IMG/VR virus record: IMGVR_UViG_3300005537_000036
Location: 1-45,381 of that record
Origin: a virus
Direction: 5' to 3' (one strand)
DNA: 45,381 bases
In this document: positions 16,700-23,613 of the stretch, piece by piece
How the letters are laid out: every line of letters starts with the position of its first letter
Position numbering within the stretch: the stretch's first letter is position 1
Notes under the pieces: generated by a model
What the model was told of the DNA's origin: nothing
What the model saw: only the letters and a program-made list of their open reading frames with translations
Database searches by the model: none
Translations under genes and position numbers: made by a program

Positions 16700-16739
16700 C
16701 AGAAGAGGCTCAGGACCATAGGTCCTGGGCCTACTTCTG
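16700..16739 (+). terminator. Strong hairpin after the 293-aa gene
   Basis: CAGAAG/CTTCTG, AGGC/GCCT and CAGGACC-ATA-GGTCCTG stack into one long hairpin, preceded by a smaller TCTCG/CGAGA hairpin at 16681-16696. There is no long T-tract, so termination is likely but not certain. Confidence 0.6.
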
Positions 16740-16763
16740 ATTCTGCATGAAAGCGAGGTGTAT

Positions 16764-16964
16764 ATGTCTCCGCCGACCCAATTCAATCCTGACCATATTG
16801 GCCTCTCCCACGTCCACGTATGGCGTATCACCACTCACACAGTCAAAGGGGAACTGAGGCATAAGTACCATTATCTCATGGACTTGTGGGTGAGTCCTTT
16901 CGAGCCAAAGCTACCCCAGTTCCTATACATTCCAGTCCAGGAGGATTTAGGTGAGACAGCTTAG
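16764..16964 (+). CDS. Small hypothetical protein
   Basis: A 66-aa protein from ATG 16764 behind GCGAGG; GTG 16758 is less likely. Rich in His, Tyr and Pro (HIGLSHVHVWRITTHTVKGE, HKYHYLMDLW). No family recognised. First gene after the terminator, so its promoter should lie at 16740-16760 or read-through occurs. Confidence 0.55.
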   Translation: MSPPTQFNPDHIGLSHVHVWRITTHTVKGELRHKYHYLMDLWVSPFEPKLPQFLYIPVQEDLGETA

Positions 16965-17028
16965 AGCAACAATTGATGGTGCAATCACGGGGCTGCTGGT
17001 GGCAGCCATCATCTGGTGGCGATTGTGA
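16951..17028 (+). CDS. 25-aa single-pass membrane peptide
   Basis: GTG 16951 lies behind a good AGGAGG (16939-16945) and overlaps the previous gene by 14 nt. The peptide is a short basic N-terminus followed by one hydrophobic helix (GAITGLLVAAIIWW). It belongs to a run of very short membrane proteins before the Rpf gene. Confidence 0.5.
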   Translation: MRQLRATIDGAITGLLVAAIIWWRL

Positions 17029-17034
17029 GGTTAC

Positions 17035-17133
17035 ATGCAAGACGCACCACACATCTGGATCGCTTGCGTGCTTGGCTTGATTATTGGTTTGTTCCTCTGT
17101 GTCTTGCCGTGTGCGCTCTACTTATATGGATGA
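17035..17133 (+). CDS. 32-aa single-pass membrane peptide
   Basis: ATG 17035 behind GAGGTT. The sequence MQDAPHIWIACVLGLIIGLF followed by LCVLPCALYLYG is one long hydrophobic helix. Its stop overlaps the start of the next frame as ATGA. An open frame of 61 codons (17016-17201) overlaps it in another phase, so only one of the two arrangements need be real. Confidence 0.45.
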   Translation: MQDAPHIWIACVLGLIIGLFLCVLPCALYLYG

Positions 17134-17201
17134 ACTATAACGCCTGGATGGCATACGATCGCTATGTTGCGTGGTGGTCACGTTACCCAGCATACAAGTA
17201 A
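17130..17201 (+). CDS. 23-aa Trp/Tyr-rich peptide (or C-end of a 58-61-aa protein)
   Basis: ATG 17130 overlaps the previous stop (ATGA). The peptide MNYNAWMAYDRYVAWWSRYP is unusually aromatic. The same frame is open back to GTG 17016 or 17025, in which case the product is a 58-61-aa membrane protein with a helix at about residues 24-40. Translational coupling favours the short form, but I cannot exclude the long one. Confidence 0.35.
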   Translation: MNYNAWMAYDRYVAWWSRYPAYK

Positions 17202-17212
17202 GGAGTGAGCCT

Positions 17213-17512
17213 ATGAGTATAATCTCAGCATTCTTGCTGGCCCTAAAGTCATGGGTCATGCCCCATAGTCCCTTTGACAACGTAGCTGTCTGTGAGAGCG
17301 GAGCTAATTGGTCCATAAACACAGGTAATGGCTACTATGGTGGTCTACAGGAAGATATGACCTTCTGGGTTACTTATGGAGGCTTAGAATACGCTCCACG
17401 TCCTGACTTAGCTACCAGAACTCAGCAAATCGCAGTTGCAATGCGAGCTAGAGACTCTGGTCGAGGCTATCGGCCTTGGCCCAACTGTGGATGGAGGGCT
17501 TCTCTTGGCTAA
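17213..17512 (+). CDS. Rpf-like lysozyme (resuscitation-promoting-factor domain)
   Basis: A 99-aa protein from ATG 17213 behind GGAGTGAG. Residues 21-94 are a nearly complete Rpf domain: FDNVAVCESGANWSINTGNG with catalytic Glu28, then YYGGLQ, YAPRPDLATR, QQIAVA and a final WPNC. Cys27 and Cys92 match the family disulfide. Rpf enzymes cut peptidoglycan glycan chains and belong to actinobacteria, which points to the host. The first 16 residues form only a short hydrophobic stretch, so export may depend on a membrane partner such as the tiny membrane peptides either side. It lies in the early block, away from the late lysin. Confidence 0.9.
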   Translation: MSIISAFLLALKSWVMPHSPFDNVAVCESGANWSINTGNGYYGGLQEDMTFWVTYGGLEYAPRPDLATRTQQIAVAMRARDSGRGYRPWPNCGWRASLG

Positions 17513-17606
17513 GAAGCTACTTGTGATCCTACTCTTGATGATATTAGTCAAGCGTAGATTGCCATACGAGTACAAAGAATGCATCTTCTATCACGAAGGA
17601 GGCTGA
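17505..17606 (+). CDS. 33-aa membrane peptide
   Basis: TTG 17505 overlaps the Rpf stop and lies behind GGAGGG. Its hydrophobic helix (KLLVILLLMILV) is followed by a basic then polar tail. Coupling to the Rpf gene suggests a holin-like or anchoring partner, which is inference. Confidence 0.5.
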   Translation: MAKKLLVILLLMILVKRRLPYEYKECIFYHEGG

Positions 17607-17777
17607 ATGGATGATGATCTTTCTCTAGAAATCTGGAGATACTTTGACTCGGATGGTAACGAGCAAGGTTGGCAATGGTGCTGCTCTTGTGACCATCTAG
17701 GTCTTGGCTATCCAACCTTTCGAGTTGGAGTAGAGGCCTTAGCCAAACACTATGAGGAGGTTCACGAACATGGATAG
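17607..17777 (+). CDS. 56-aa putative zinc-finger protein
   Basis: ATG 17607 directly follows the previous stop, with GAAGGAGG as ribosome site. WCCSCDHLGLG followed by HYEEVHEH gives a Cys-x2-Cys ... His-x4-His arrangement that could bind zinc. Function unknown. Its 3' end contains the AGGAGG used by the next gene. Confidence 0.6.
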   Translation: MDDDLSLEIWRYFDSDGNEQGWQWCCSCDHLGLGYPTFRVGVEALAKHYEEVHEHG

Positions 17778-17994
17778 CTGGGAAACTGCTGTCTGGCTAG
17801 AGCGTTGCATTGACGCTATTGATGCGATGCTTGTGTCAGGTATGCAAGAGGAGGAACAATCCGAGTTGCTAGTTGCCAGCCGTTGTCTGCGTAAGGTGAG
17901 ACGTATACGTAACGTCAGATCCTACATGACTGAGGACGTGCCACTGAATGTAATCGAAGCTGCAAAGAGCATCTTCAACAGGAGTGAGGAGTGA
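17770..17994 (+). CDS. Small helical protein
   Basis: A 74-aa protein from ATG 17770, chosen because AGGAGG (17755-17760) is correctly spaced; ATG 17752 has no site. It is almost wholly helical with an acidic middle (SGMQEEEQSELLVASR) and a basic stretch (RKVRRIRNVR). No family recognised. Confidence 0.6.
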   Translation: MDSWETAVWLERCIDAIDAMLVSGMQEEEQSELLVASRCLRKVRRIRNVRSYMTEDVPLNVIEAAKSIFNRSEE

Positions 17995-18149
17995 AACGAA
18001 TCGTATGGTGGCTCGTAGGATTAGCCGTCGTAGGATTCTACTGCTACTCCTCAGGGGCAACGTGGGCTGATGTATTCGATCTTGCATTCTGTGGAACGCT
18101 GATGAGCATTGTCATCTATCGGTATAACCGATACGGTACAAAGTTCTAG
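17991..18149 (+). CDS. 52-aa two-helix membrane protein
   Basis: GTG 17991 overlaps the previous stop as GTGA, behind AGGAGTGAGGA. Two hydrophobic segments (IVWWLVGLAVVGFYCY and FDLAFCGTLMSIVIYRY) with a basic end suggest an inner-membrane hairpin. Last gene of the small-peptide cluster. Confidence 0.6.
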   Translation: MKRIVWWLVGLAVVGFYCYSSGATWADVFDLAFCGTLMSIVIYRYNRYGTKF

Positions 18150-18154
18150 TAGTC

Positions 18155-18243
18155 GGGCCATGTAGGTTTACCAGAGGTAGAGTCACAGTAGGTCCTATCA
18201 CTAAATGACTCCCTGCTGCCAGGTTCAATTCCTGGGTGGTCCA
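18155..18243 (+). ncRNA. Aberrant tRNA or tRNA-like RNA
   Basis: Acceptor GGGCCAT pairs with GTGGTCC (two G-T pairs), discriminator A, and the T arm CCAGG-TTCAATT-CCTGG is perfect. The 89-nt length would suit a long-variable-arm tRNA. However, I could not find a normal anticodon stem with a 7-nt loop: GAGTCA/TGACTC (18180-18185/18206-18211) encloses 20 nt instead. It is either a tRNA with an insertion, a decayed tRNA, or a tRNA mimic. Confidence 0.5.
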
Positions 18244-18475
18244 CGGTCTTGTCCCACTAACTTCGGGTCCTACCGAAAGGTTCCTGGATCAAGTTGGTAC
18301 CAGGGATGAGACTATGATGCAGTAAGTCCATGCCACATCAAGGAGTGGTATCGGTCAGAACCCAATAATAACTCTTTCTAGGCTTCCACCTTGGCCGGTG
18401 ACTAGAGGAGCTAGGTTGGTACATGACTGAGGCTTACTGCATCACCAATCGAGACAACTAAACAAGGAGACTGAA
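18244..18475 (+). promoter_or_regulatory. Structured leader of the oxidoreductase gene
   Basis: These 232 nt contain no gene. GATGCAGTAAG (18316-18326) pairs perfectly with CTTACTGCATC (18433-18443), enclosing about 106 nt. An upstream hairpin, TTCGGGTCCTACCGAA, and several smaller helices precede or fill it. AAGGAG then serves the ATG at 18476. A long closing helix just before a metabolic-type gene is the layout of a riboswitch or other cis-regulatory RNA. No known class was recognised. Confidence 0.45.
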
Positions 18476-19756
18476 ATGGTCGTGGTTTCAGATCAGGATG
18501 CATGGGGAGGTTCTCCACTTCGTCCCATCTTGGAGACGATTGCGAGGAATCGAGATCCTGAAGTCCACGGAGGGATCAGAGAAATCCTAGACCGGCAGGA
18601 TATCATTATGAGCTACTATGCTCGTCACCTAGCCGGTGCTGCATTGATGCCACAAGCTCGTGACCGAGTGACACGCTACCTAAATCGGTTATGGGTTCGC
18701 AACAGGCTACCAGAGGATCTCAGTGACAAGGAAGTCATCATCGGCTCTGGCATTAGTGCTGCTACCTACGCAGCAGCCAGGGTCAGGATGGGCTTTCCAA
18801 AGCCAATAGTCCTCGAACGGTATGGTGCTGAAGAGGTTGGCGGAACATTCGCCATGAGCATGAAGCCTGTGTTCTACCTCAACAGCCGTAACCGTCCTGG
18901 TCCAGTTGGTTTGCCAGGTGAGGGATTAGCTCTGAACTACATCCCTGGTGCAGTGATCCAACCCAGCGACATCAGTGACGCAGAGTATCAAACCAACGCT
19001 GACCTTGCTTGGATCATCAGGGCAACTTTGGCTGAGTTCGCCCATGTTGTTCCCAACGTCACTGCCGACTATCTGGATCTAGATCTGAAGGCCGGTAGGA
19101 TCATAGATGCTCGTGGTCTAGGGGATGAGCAGGGCAGTCCCAATGGGAAGACAACCATCTCCTACCGGCAGTTCATGCAGCGAATGGGAAGTATGATGTT
19201 CCCACTCAAAGGCATGAAGCGAGTTGCAGTCATCGGTGGTGGTGATGGTGCCAAGTGCGTCGTAGAGTCCTTGCTTGGTATCGGTCCACCAAGGCCAGGG
19301 ATGGCAAGTCATGACACAGTGGAGAAGATTGGTTGGTACTCAGCCAGTCTTCCAAACACCAGGCAGAATTGGATTGCTAGAGAACGGCCTCGGTATGGAC
19401 GTTTGGGGGTCTTTCTCTCCACAAAGCCAGCTCGCCTTGCGAGGTATGGTACCGCAGCCGGTCCGATAGTGCCATGTCTTGATGGTACCATTGTCAATGG
19501 GCTTAGGTACGACATTGCAGTCATCTGCTGTGGCTACAAAGGATCCATTGTGGATATGGGTTCCATCAATCCAGAAGGTACAGCTAGGCAGTCTGGAAAG
19601 ACATACTACATCGGCCCTTGTGCTGGCATACCACCAACCGACCAAGAGCGGAACTTCAGAGTCGACCAGTTCGGAAATGAGGTGGGAATATTCAGATTTG
19701 CTAATCGTACTGCATCGCTCGCAACCAAACTGCCAGCCGTGACAACTGAAAGGTGA
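18476..19756 (+). CDS. FAD-dependent NAD(P)-binding oxidoreductase
   Basis: A 426-aa protein, ATG behind AAGGAG. Residues 85-125 form a Rossmann FAD site: VIIGSGISAATYAAA with Gly90, Gly92 and Ala95, then PIVLERYG with the acidic residue that ends strand 2, then EEVGGTFAM. A second dinucleotide motif, RVAVIGGGDGAKCVVESLLG, lies near residue 250. This two-motif layout is that of thioredoxin-reductase-like and monooxygenase-like flavoproteins, but no CxxC active site is evident. The first 80 residues are an unfamiliar helical extension. The substrate cannot be told; it is an unusual auxiliary metabolic gene, with a structured leader and small zinc-binding genes after it. Confidence 0.75.
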   Translation: MVVVSDQDAWGGSPLRPILETIARNRDPEVHGGIREILDRQDIIMSYYARHLAGAALMPQARDRVTRYLNRLWVRNRLPEDLSDKEVIIGSGISAATYAAARVRMGFPKPIVLERYGAEEVGGTFAMSMKPVFYLNSRNRPGPVGLPGEGLALNYIPGAVIQPSDISDAEYQTNADLAWIIRATLAEFAHVVPNVTADYLDLDLKAGRIIDARGLGDEQGSPNGKTTISYRQFMQRMGSMMFPLKGMKRVAVIGGGDGAKCVVESLLGIGPPRPGMASHDTVEKIGWYSASLPNTRQNWIARERPRYGRLGVFLSTKPARLARYGTAAGPIVPCLDGTIVNGLRYDIAVICCGYKGSIVDMGSINPEGTARQSGKTYYIGPCAGIPPTDQERNFRVDQFGNEVGIFRFANRTASLATKLPAVTTER

Positions 19757-19761
19757 ATTCG

Positions 19762-20076
19762 ATGAAAGTCGAAGTATTTAGGTGTGACCATCCACACAAA
19801 CGGACTTACGCCGCAGAGTTTCAAATTAGCTATACCACTCCAGATGGTGAGATGGAAACGGTTGATGTCTGCCGTGGCCATCTTGGAGGGAGTGTGTTAG
19901 ACGTGTTGGTGGGTCAAGCCATTGGCTACCTGGCCGTGGAGGCAATTTCTAATCCTACCACGTCATCCGATGCATACTTGTGCGAGTACAAGGGGTGTGT
20001 CAGAGTCTTTGGCACCGAACATGCTCGTACCATGCATTACGTCAAGGCTCACGGCTATAGGAGGGGAGATGGCTAG
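19762..20076 (+). CDS. C2H2-type zinc-finger protein
   Basis: A 104-aa protein from ATG 19762 behind GAAAGGTG. The C-terminal third holds CEYKGC, 12 residues, then HYVKAH: a Cys-x4-Cys ... His-x4-His finger. The N-terminal domain also has Cys/His pairs (FRCDHPHK, DVCRGH), perhaps a second site. It overlaps the next gene by 8 nt. Possibly a DNA- or RNA-binding regulator. Confidence 0.7.
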   Translation: MKVEVFRCDHPHKRTYAAEFQISYTTPDGEMETVDVCRGHLGGSVLDVLVGQAIGYLAVEAISNPTTSSDAYLCEYKGCVRVFGTEHARTMHYVKAHGYRRGDG

Positions 20077-20380
20077 GCTTCGAGGAGTAACTGACCTTGA
20101 AGATGCATTTCTCGAATGCCGTGACTTGAAGCATTCCTGGCGAATCACTGGCAAGGCATCCTTGGTGGCTCCCAATCGAGTAGCTAGAGAAATCCAATGC
20201 ACTCGGTGCAAGACCAAGGCCAAGGACTTCTTCACCATCACTGGTGAGACCTACAGGTCACGTCAGTACGACTATCCAGAGGGCTACCTGCTGAAAGGTC
20301 AGTCAGAACGTAAGCTGCAATTCAAGGTAAGGGACGCCCGCGCCGAGCTATTACGACGTGTCCTGAAAGGATCCAAGTGA
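20069..20380 (+). CDS. Actinophage-type zinc-ribbon protein
   Basis: A 103-aa protein from ATG 20069 behind GAGGGGAG. The pattern LEDAFLECRDLKHSW, later IQCTRCKT and YDYPEGYLL, is one I associate with small zinc-ribbon proteins common in actinobacteriophages. Function is not known. It overlaps both neighbours by a few bases, so the group is translationally coupled. Confidence 0.7.
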   Translation: MARLRGVTDLEDAFLECRDLKHSWRITGKASLVAPNRVAREIQCTRCKTKAKDFFTITGETYRSRQYDYPEGYLLKGQSERKLQFKVRDARAELLRRVLKGSK

Positions 20381-20607
20381 TATTCGCTCTAATCACCAAG
20401 ACTGGCGATCCGATACCGGATACTGTTCTCTGCTTCGATCACCTCACTGACGAGGCTTCGAGACGGACCGCTTTCGTTAGAGCAGCCAAGACACCTCTTA
20501 CTAGGTCCCACGTCAATGGAGTTCCTGATAAGGTCTGGAACATGGGGGACTTCAGGAATTGTACCAATCACAAGGATCTTGTCTGCATCATCTGTGAAAG
20601 GCGATAG
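20377..20607 (+). CDS. Small hypothetical protein with Cys motif
   Basis: A 76-aa protein from GTG 20377, overlapping the previous stop, with AAAGGA upstream. It ends CTNHKDLVCIICERR, a possible half zinc knuckle. No family recognised. Confidence 0.6.
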   Translation: MIFALITKTGDPIPDTVLCFDHLTDEASRRTAFVRAAKTPLTRSHVNGVPDKVWNMGDFRNCTNHKDLVCIICERR

Positions 20608-20817
20608 GTGCCAACTGACCACAACTTCAATCACCCAATTTGCGACTCCTGTTGGAACGGGATCATGGGACCTCGCAAGCCGTATCGGGTAACTATTACC
20701 AGCACAGAGACGTGCTGCTGGTGTGGTCTTAGGACTCGTAGTGGCATCTACCGCCGCATGGTTAGTACCAAACTTCCCCACTGCCCACTCAACAAAGGAC
20801 CAAAGGATGCCGCATGA
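20608..20817 (+). CDS. Small zinc-ribbon protein
   Basis: A 69-aa protein from GTG 20608, directly after the previous stop, behind GAAAGGCG. CDSC and CCWC pairs about 24 residues apart form a classic four-Cys zinc ribbon. Function unknown; part of the zinc-protein cluster downstream of the flavoprotein. Confidence 0.65.
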   Translation: MPTDHNFNHPICDSCWNGIMGPRKPYRVTITSTETCCWCGLRTRSGIYRRMVSTKLPHCPLNKGPKDAA

Positions 20818-21007
20818 ACATTACCTAATCCTGGCGAGGAATGACATGGATCTAATCCTGCCCCAGCAGTGTGACATTCTCACCATCGGCCCAGTAGCAG
20901 CCAACACTGACAAGGAAGCAGGGGCTTGGGCTATTCGCCAGTATCCAGAGTGGCATATCGCTTCAGACGAAGAGATAGAAGCCTGGAGGAATCTTTGGGA
21001 CACATAA
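20807..21007 (+). CDS. Small hypothetical protein
   Basis: A 66-aa protein from ATG 20807 behind AAAGGAC, overlapping the previous gene by 11 nt. It has an alpha/beta pattern (HYLILARNDMDLILP, DILTIGPVAANTDKEAGAWA) with no known motif. Last gene before the terminator at 21059. Confidence 0.6.
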   Translation: MPHEHYLILARNDMDLILPQQCDILTIGPVAANTDKEAGAWAIRQYPEWHIASDEEIEAWRNLWDT

Positions 21008-21058
21008 AGGAGGTAAGCCTATAGACTAACACTACATAGCTCGCAACACCCATGCTGG

Positions 21059-21088
21059 GAAAGGGGATGGGTTTATCCATCCCCTTTC
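21059..21088 (+). terminator. Terminator hairpin
   Basis: GAAAGGGGATGG (21059-21070) pairs perfectly with CCATCCCCTTTC (21077-21088) over a 6-nt loop. It separates the zinc-protein operon from the DnaA-box region. The trailing sequence is only moderately T-rich. Confidence 0.7.
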
Positions 21089-21134
21089 TCTGTGTCCAAA
21101 GTTATGTCCTCTATTACCTCTATTAGTCCTCTTT

Positions 21135-21250
21135 CCGTCCACAGGTATTCCACACATTTATCCACAAGCATTATCCACACATCTTTCCACAGGCTGTGTA
21201 AACCTTTATCCACACTGAGTCCACAGGAAGATCCACACAATATCCACCTT
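21135..21250 (+). other. DnaA-box cluster (putative replication origin)
   Basis: Three perfect TTATCCACA boxes (21158-21166, 21171-21179, 21206-21214) lie in the same orientation. Close variants sit around them at about 21136, 21146, 21183, 21217, 21228 and 21239, and a reverse TGTGTAAAC lies at 21195. The whole stretch is gene-free and lies between a terminator and a promoter. DnaA is the host initiator, so this may be the phage origin or a site that titrates DnaA. Confidence 0.7.
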
Positions 21251-21277
21251 GACAACTCTTCCGGTTTGGCGCATAAT
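21249..21277 (+). promoter_or_regulatory. Sigma-70-like promoter after the DnaA boxes
   Basis: TTGACA (21249-21254), 17-bp spacer, CATAAT (21272-21277). It would start transcription near 21284 for the AAA-ATPase to WhiB operon. The last DnaA-like box abuts the -35 box, so bound DnaA could regulate it. Confidence 0.7.
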
Positions 21278-21330
21278 GCCGGTACCAGGGAAACCTCTGG
21301 CCAAGAACGGATGTAACGAAAGGTGGGATA

Positions 21331-21609
21331 TTGTCAAACGAAGAACAAGTCCTCGATCTCGTATGGGACCTTCGCAATCTTGCAGACTGGCTAGAGAAGC
21401 ACTCTAGTGAAGTGCCAGAAGATTGTCTGATCCATGCGGGTGGTCAACCACTCCTCTTCTTCCCAAAGAACAGGGATACTCAAGATGTGGTTATCGAGTT
21501 GCTAATGAAGGACTCGGACCAGCATCACTTTGTCGAACGGATCAATCCCCATTGGGCTACTCGTAACTTCGGGAAGCTCAAAGTCGCAAGCATGTTGGTT
21601 GAAGCGTAA
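21331..21609 (+). CDS. Small hypothetical protein
   Basis: A 92-aa protein from TTG 21331 behind AAAGGTGGG. Acidic helical N-terminus (EEQVLDLVWDLRNLADWLEK), then a mixed domain. First gene after the promoter at 21249. No family recognised. Confidence 0.65.
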   Translation: MSNEEQVLDLVWDLRNLADWLEKHSSEVPEDCLIHAGGQPLLFFPKNRDTQDVVIELLMKDSDQHHFVERINPHWATRNFGKLKVASMLVEA

Positions 21610-21791
21610 TGACCATGCGTCACATACCTATCGTACACAAGGATGGGTGCCGATACGGTAAGACGCTTGTGGTAATGCCGACAACGGTGCGATATGAGGA
21701 TACACATTTCCGAATCATCGACAAAGACGGCAACAGTAGGGTCGTGCAGCGTGTAAGCTATAGGTGCAATGCCTGTGGCGTAACACTTTAG
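21609..21791 (+). CDS. Small hypothetical protein with CxxC end
   Basis: A 60-aa protein whose ATG overlaps the previous stop (TAATG); the second ATG at 21615 is also possible. Beta-rich, ending YRCNACGVTL, one half of a zinc ribbon. Function unknown. Confidence 0.6.
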   Translation: MTMRHIPIVHKDGCRYGKTLVVMPTTVRYEDTHFRIIDKDGNSRVVQRVSYRCNACGVTL

Positions 21792-21803
21792 GAGAGATGA
21801 TGC

Positions 21804-21974
21804 ATGACTATTTGCCGTGGTCCACGTTACTACTTCCCGGACGAAGAACCAGATTGGGATGACGAAGAGGAAGAGGAAGTAGAAGATGATGAAGTCCAGG
21901 ACCGTTGTCCTTTCTGTGGAGTTCATCACAACCGTAAGCGTTGTTGGAGACAGGAAACTTACCTAGCGGCCTAG
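21804..21974 (+). CDS. 56-aa acidic protein with Cys/His zinc motif
   Basis: ATG 21804 behind GGAGAG, 7 nt away. The middle is a run of Asp and Glu (PDWDDEEEEEVEDDE), followed by RCPFCGVHHNRKRC, a Cys-x2-Cys ... His-His ... Cys cluster. An acidic stretch plus zinc knuckle could mimic DNA or bind a basic protein; that is speculation. Confidence 0.6.
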   Translation: MTICRGPRYYFPDEEPDWDDEEEEEVEDDEVQDRCPFCGVHHNRKRCWRQETYLAA

Positions 21975-21982
21975 GAGGTGCC

Positions 21983-22183
21983 GTGGAGCTAGACAAGGAG
22001 CAAGTGGTAGCCATAGTGATAGCTATGCGTCAACGTGATCTATATCAGGAAGCGTTACAGATGCTAGCTCAGGCAGAAGGGAATACACTTGCTTTCAACG
22101 TACTACAAGCAGCAGATCAAATCAACAACCTACCCATAGGAGGTATTAGTGGACGACATGGGCACATCCGTGAAGCGACTTGA
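21983..22183 (+). CDS. Small helical protein before the AAA ATPase
   Basis: A 66-aa protein from GTG 21983 behind AGGAGG. Two helices (AIVIAMRQRDLYQEALQMLA, TLAFNVLQAADQ). It overlaps the ATPase gene by 35 nt, so the two are coupled and may interact. Confidence 0.6.
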   Translation: MELDKEQVVAIVIAMRQRDLYQEALQMLAQAEGNTLAFNVLQAADQINNLPIGGISGRHGHIREAT

Positions 22184-23603
22184 GAAGGAAGTGCTACAAC
22201 TCCTTGCAGAGGCTGGTGGAAAGCTCACCGCAGAGGATGATGTGGTCTTCCAGGGTACGAAGATCATCTTGCCGGAGAAGAACAGTCTTCAGCAGACTGT
22301 GGATTTCCTACAGCGCAAGATGCAGATGGACGAGGAAGAGACTCGTTTCGGCAGGGTTTACAACTACCGACCCTGGGATGGTGCCAGAGCTACCATGCAC
22401 GCCATCCGTCGCACCTTCGGTGCAATGGGTCAGGAAGCAACCTACACCTTCTTCGGGAAGCAGCCTCCTCAGCTCGTGGATCTTCCAACTGGTGTCAATA
22501 CTACGGAGCAGGTGCCGTGGGGTAAGGTAACCATTCCTCTCCTACCCGGTACTGTATTCCACGTCGGAGCATCTGAGCATCCAGAACTCGGATCGATCTT
22601 TGCTCTTGCAGCAACTGGCCCCAGGAAGTATCGGTTCGAGATCGAGGGAGTCTTCAACCTTATCCAGAAGGAACTGGAAACCAACTCCATGTACCGGGGT
22701 AAGGCTTTCGATGGAGCAACTCAGCCCAACTTCCTTGACCTGTCAGGTGTCGATCCTGATAAGGTTGTCTACAGCCAGGAAGTTATGACTCAGTTGGAAG
22801 CCAACGTCTGGGCTCTCCTTCGCTACACCGAGAACATGCGTCAACTGTCCATTCCCTTGAAGCGAGCTGTCCTGTTCGAGGGTCCGTATGGGACTGGCAA
22901 GACGCTGGGTGCCTATCTCACTGCTAAGGAGGCAGTAGACAATGGCTGGACATTCGTTTACTGTCGGCCCGGTCGTGATGACCTTGACTACACCATCCAA
23001 ACAGCCAGGCTTTACCAGCCCGCAGTTGTGTTCTTTGAGGATATCGACATCGTGGGTGGAACTGACGGTGGGGCTAACTCACTTTCACGCCTTCTCGACC
23101 TATTCGATGGTCTTCAGGCTAAGGATTCTGAGATCGTTTGCGTCCTCACTACCAACCACGTTGACCAGATCCATAAGGGAATGGTTCGACCTGGACGCCT
23201 TGATTCCGTAATCCACATCGGTGAGCTGGATGATGACGGCATGGTCAAGCTGATCACTTCAGTAGTTCCTCCTCAGCTCATGAGCCCAGATATCCAGTGG
23301 GATAAGGTCTGCCGGGCAATGGAAGGGATGCTTCCTGCATTCGTCCGTGAAGCCATTGACCGTACTCTCCGCTACAACCTGGCACGTAATCAGGGAAGGG
23401 CAACTCAACTGACCACTGATGACTTTGTGGAAGCAGCAGTCGGCCTTCGGCCGCAGTTGGCTCTCATGTCAGATGCTGGAGAGCGGGAGAAGCGACCGAC
23501 TCTGGAGACTGCAATTTCGTCTACTGTCCGTGAAGCAGTATCTAGCCTCAGGATCAGGAACGAAGAATGGGGAGATAGCCAGATCATCGACCCCGAAGAC
23601 TAG
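22149..23603 (+). CDS. AAA+ ATPase
   Basis: A 484-aa protein from GTG 22149 behind AGGAGG; ATG 22158 is possible. Residues about 1-225 are an unfamiliar substrate or oligomer domain opening with a helix. The AAA module follows: Walker A FEGPYGTGKT near residue 240, Walker B VVFFEDIDIV near 298, sensor CVLTTNHVD near 335, and arginine finger RPGRLD near 348. It is of the classic Cdc48/proteasomal-ATPase type rather than MoxR. It has no C-terminal HbYX tail (ends IIDPED), so docking onto a 20S proteasome is not supported. Such ATPases recur in actinophages without a known job. Confidence 0.8.
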   Translation: MDDMGTSVKRLEKEVLQLLAEAGGKLTAEDDVVFQGTKIILPEKNSLQQTVDFLQRKMQMDEEETRFGRVYNYRPWDGARATMHAIRRTFGAMGQEATYTFFGKQPPQLVDLPTGVNTTEQVPWGKVTIPLLPGTVFHVGASEHPELGSIFALAATGPRKYRFEIEGVFNLIQKELETNSMYRGKAFDGATQPNFLDLSGVDPDKVVYSQEVMTQLEANVWALLRYTENMRQLSIPLKRAVLFEGPYGTGKTLGAYLTAKEAVDNGWTFVYCRPGRDDLDYTIQTARLYQPAVVFFEDIDIVGGTDGGANSLSRLLDLFDGLQAKDSEIVCVLTTNHVDQIHKGMVRPGRLDSVIHIGELDDDGMVKLITSVVPPQLMSPDIQWDKVCRAMEGMLPAFVREAIDRTLRYNLARNQGRATQLTTDDFVEAAVGLRPQLALMSDAGEREKRPTLETAISSTVREAVSSLRIRNEEWGDSQIIDPED

Positions 23604-23613
23604 AAAGGAGCAA

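Noticed and set aside
16951-17201. Single 61-aa protein from GTG 17016 instead of two coupled peptides
   Set aside because: Not excluded, but its start has no ribosome site, whereas the short frames have ribosome sites or ATGA coupling.
22149-23603. AAA ATPase as a phage version of the proteasomal ATPase Mpa/ARC
   Set aside because: No clear N-terminal coiled coil or OB-fold pattern and no C-terminal HbYX tail; only the general AAA motifs match.
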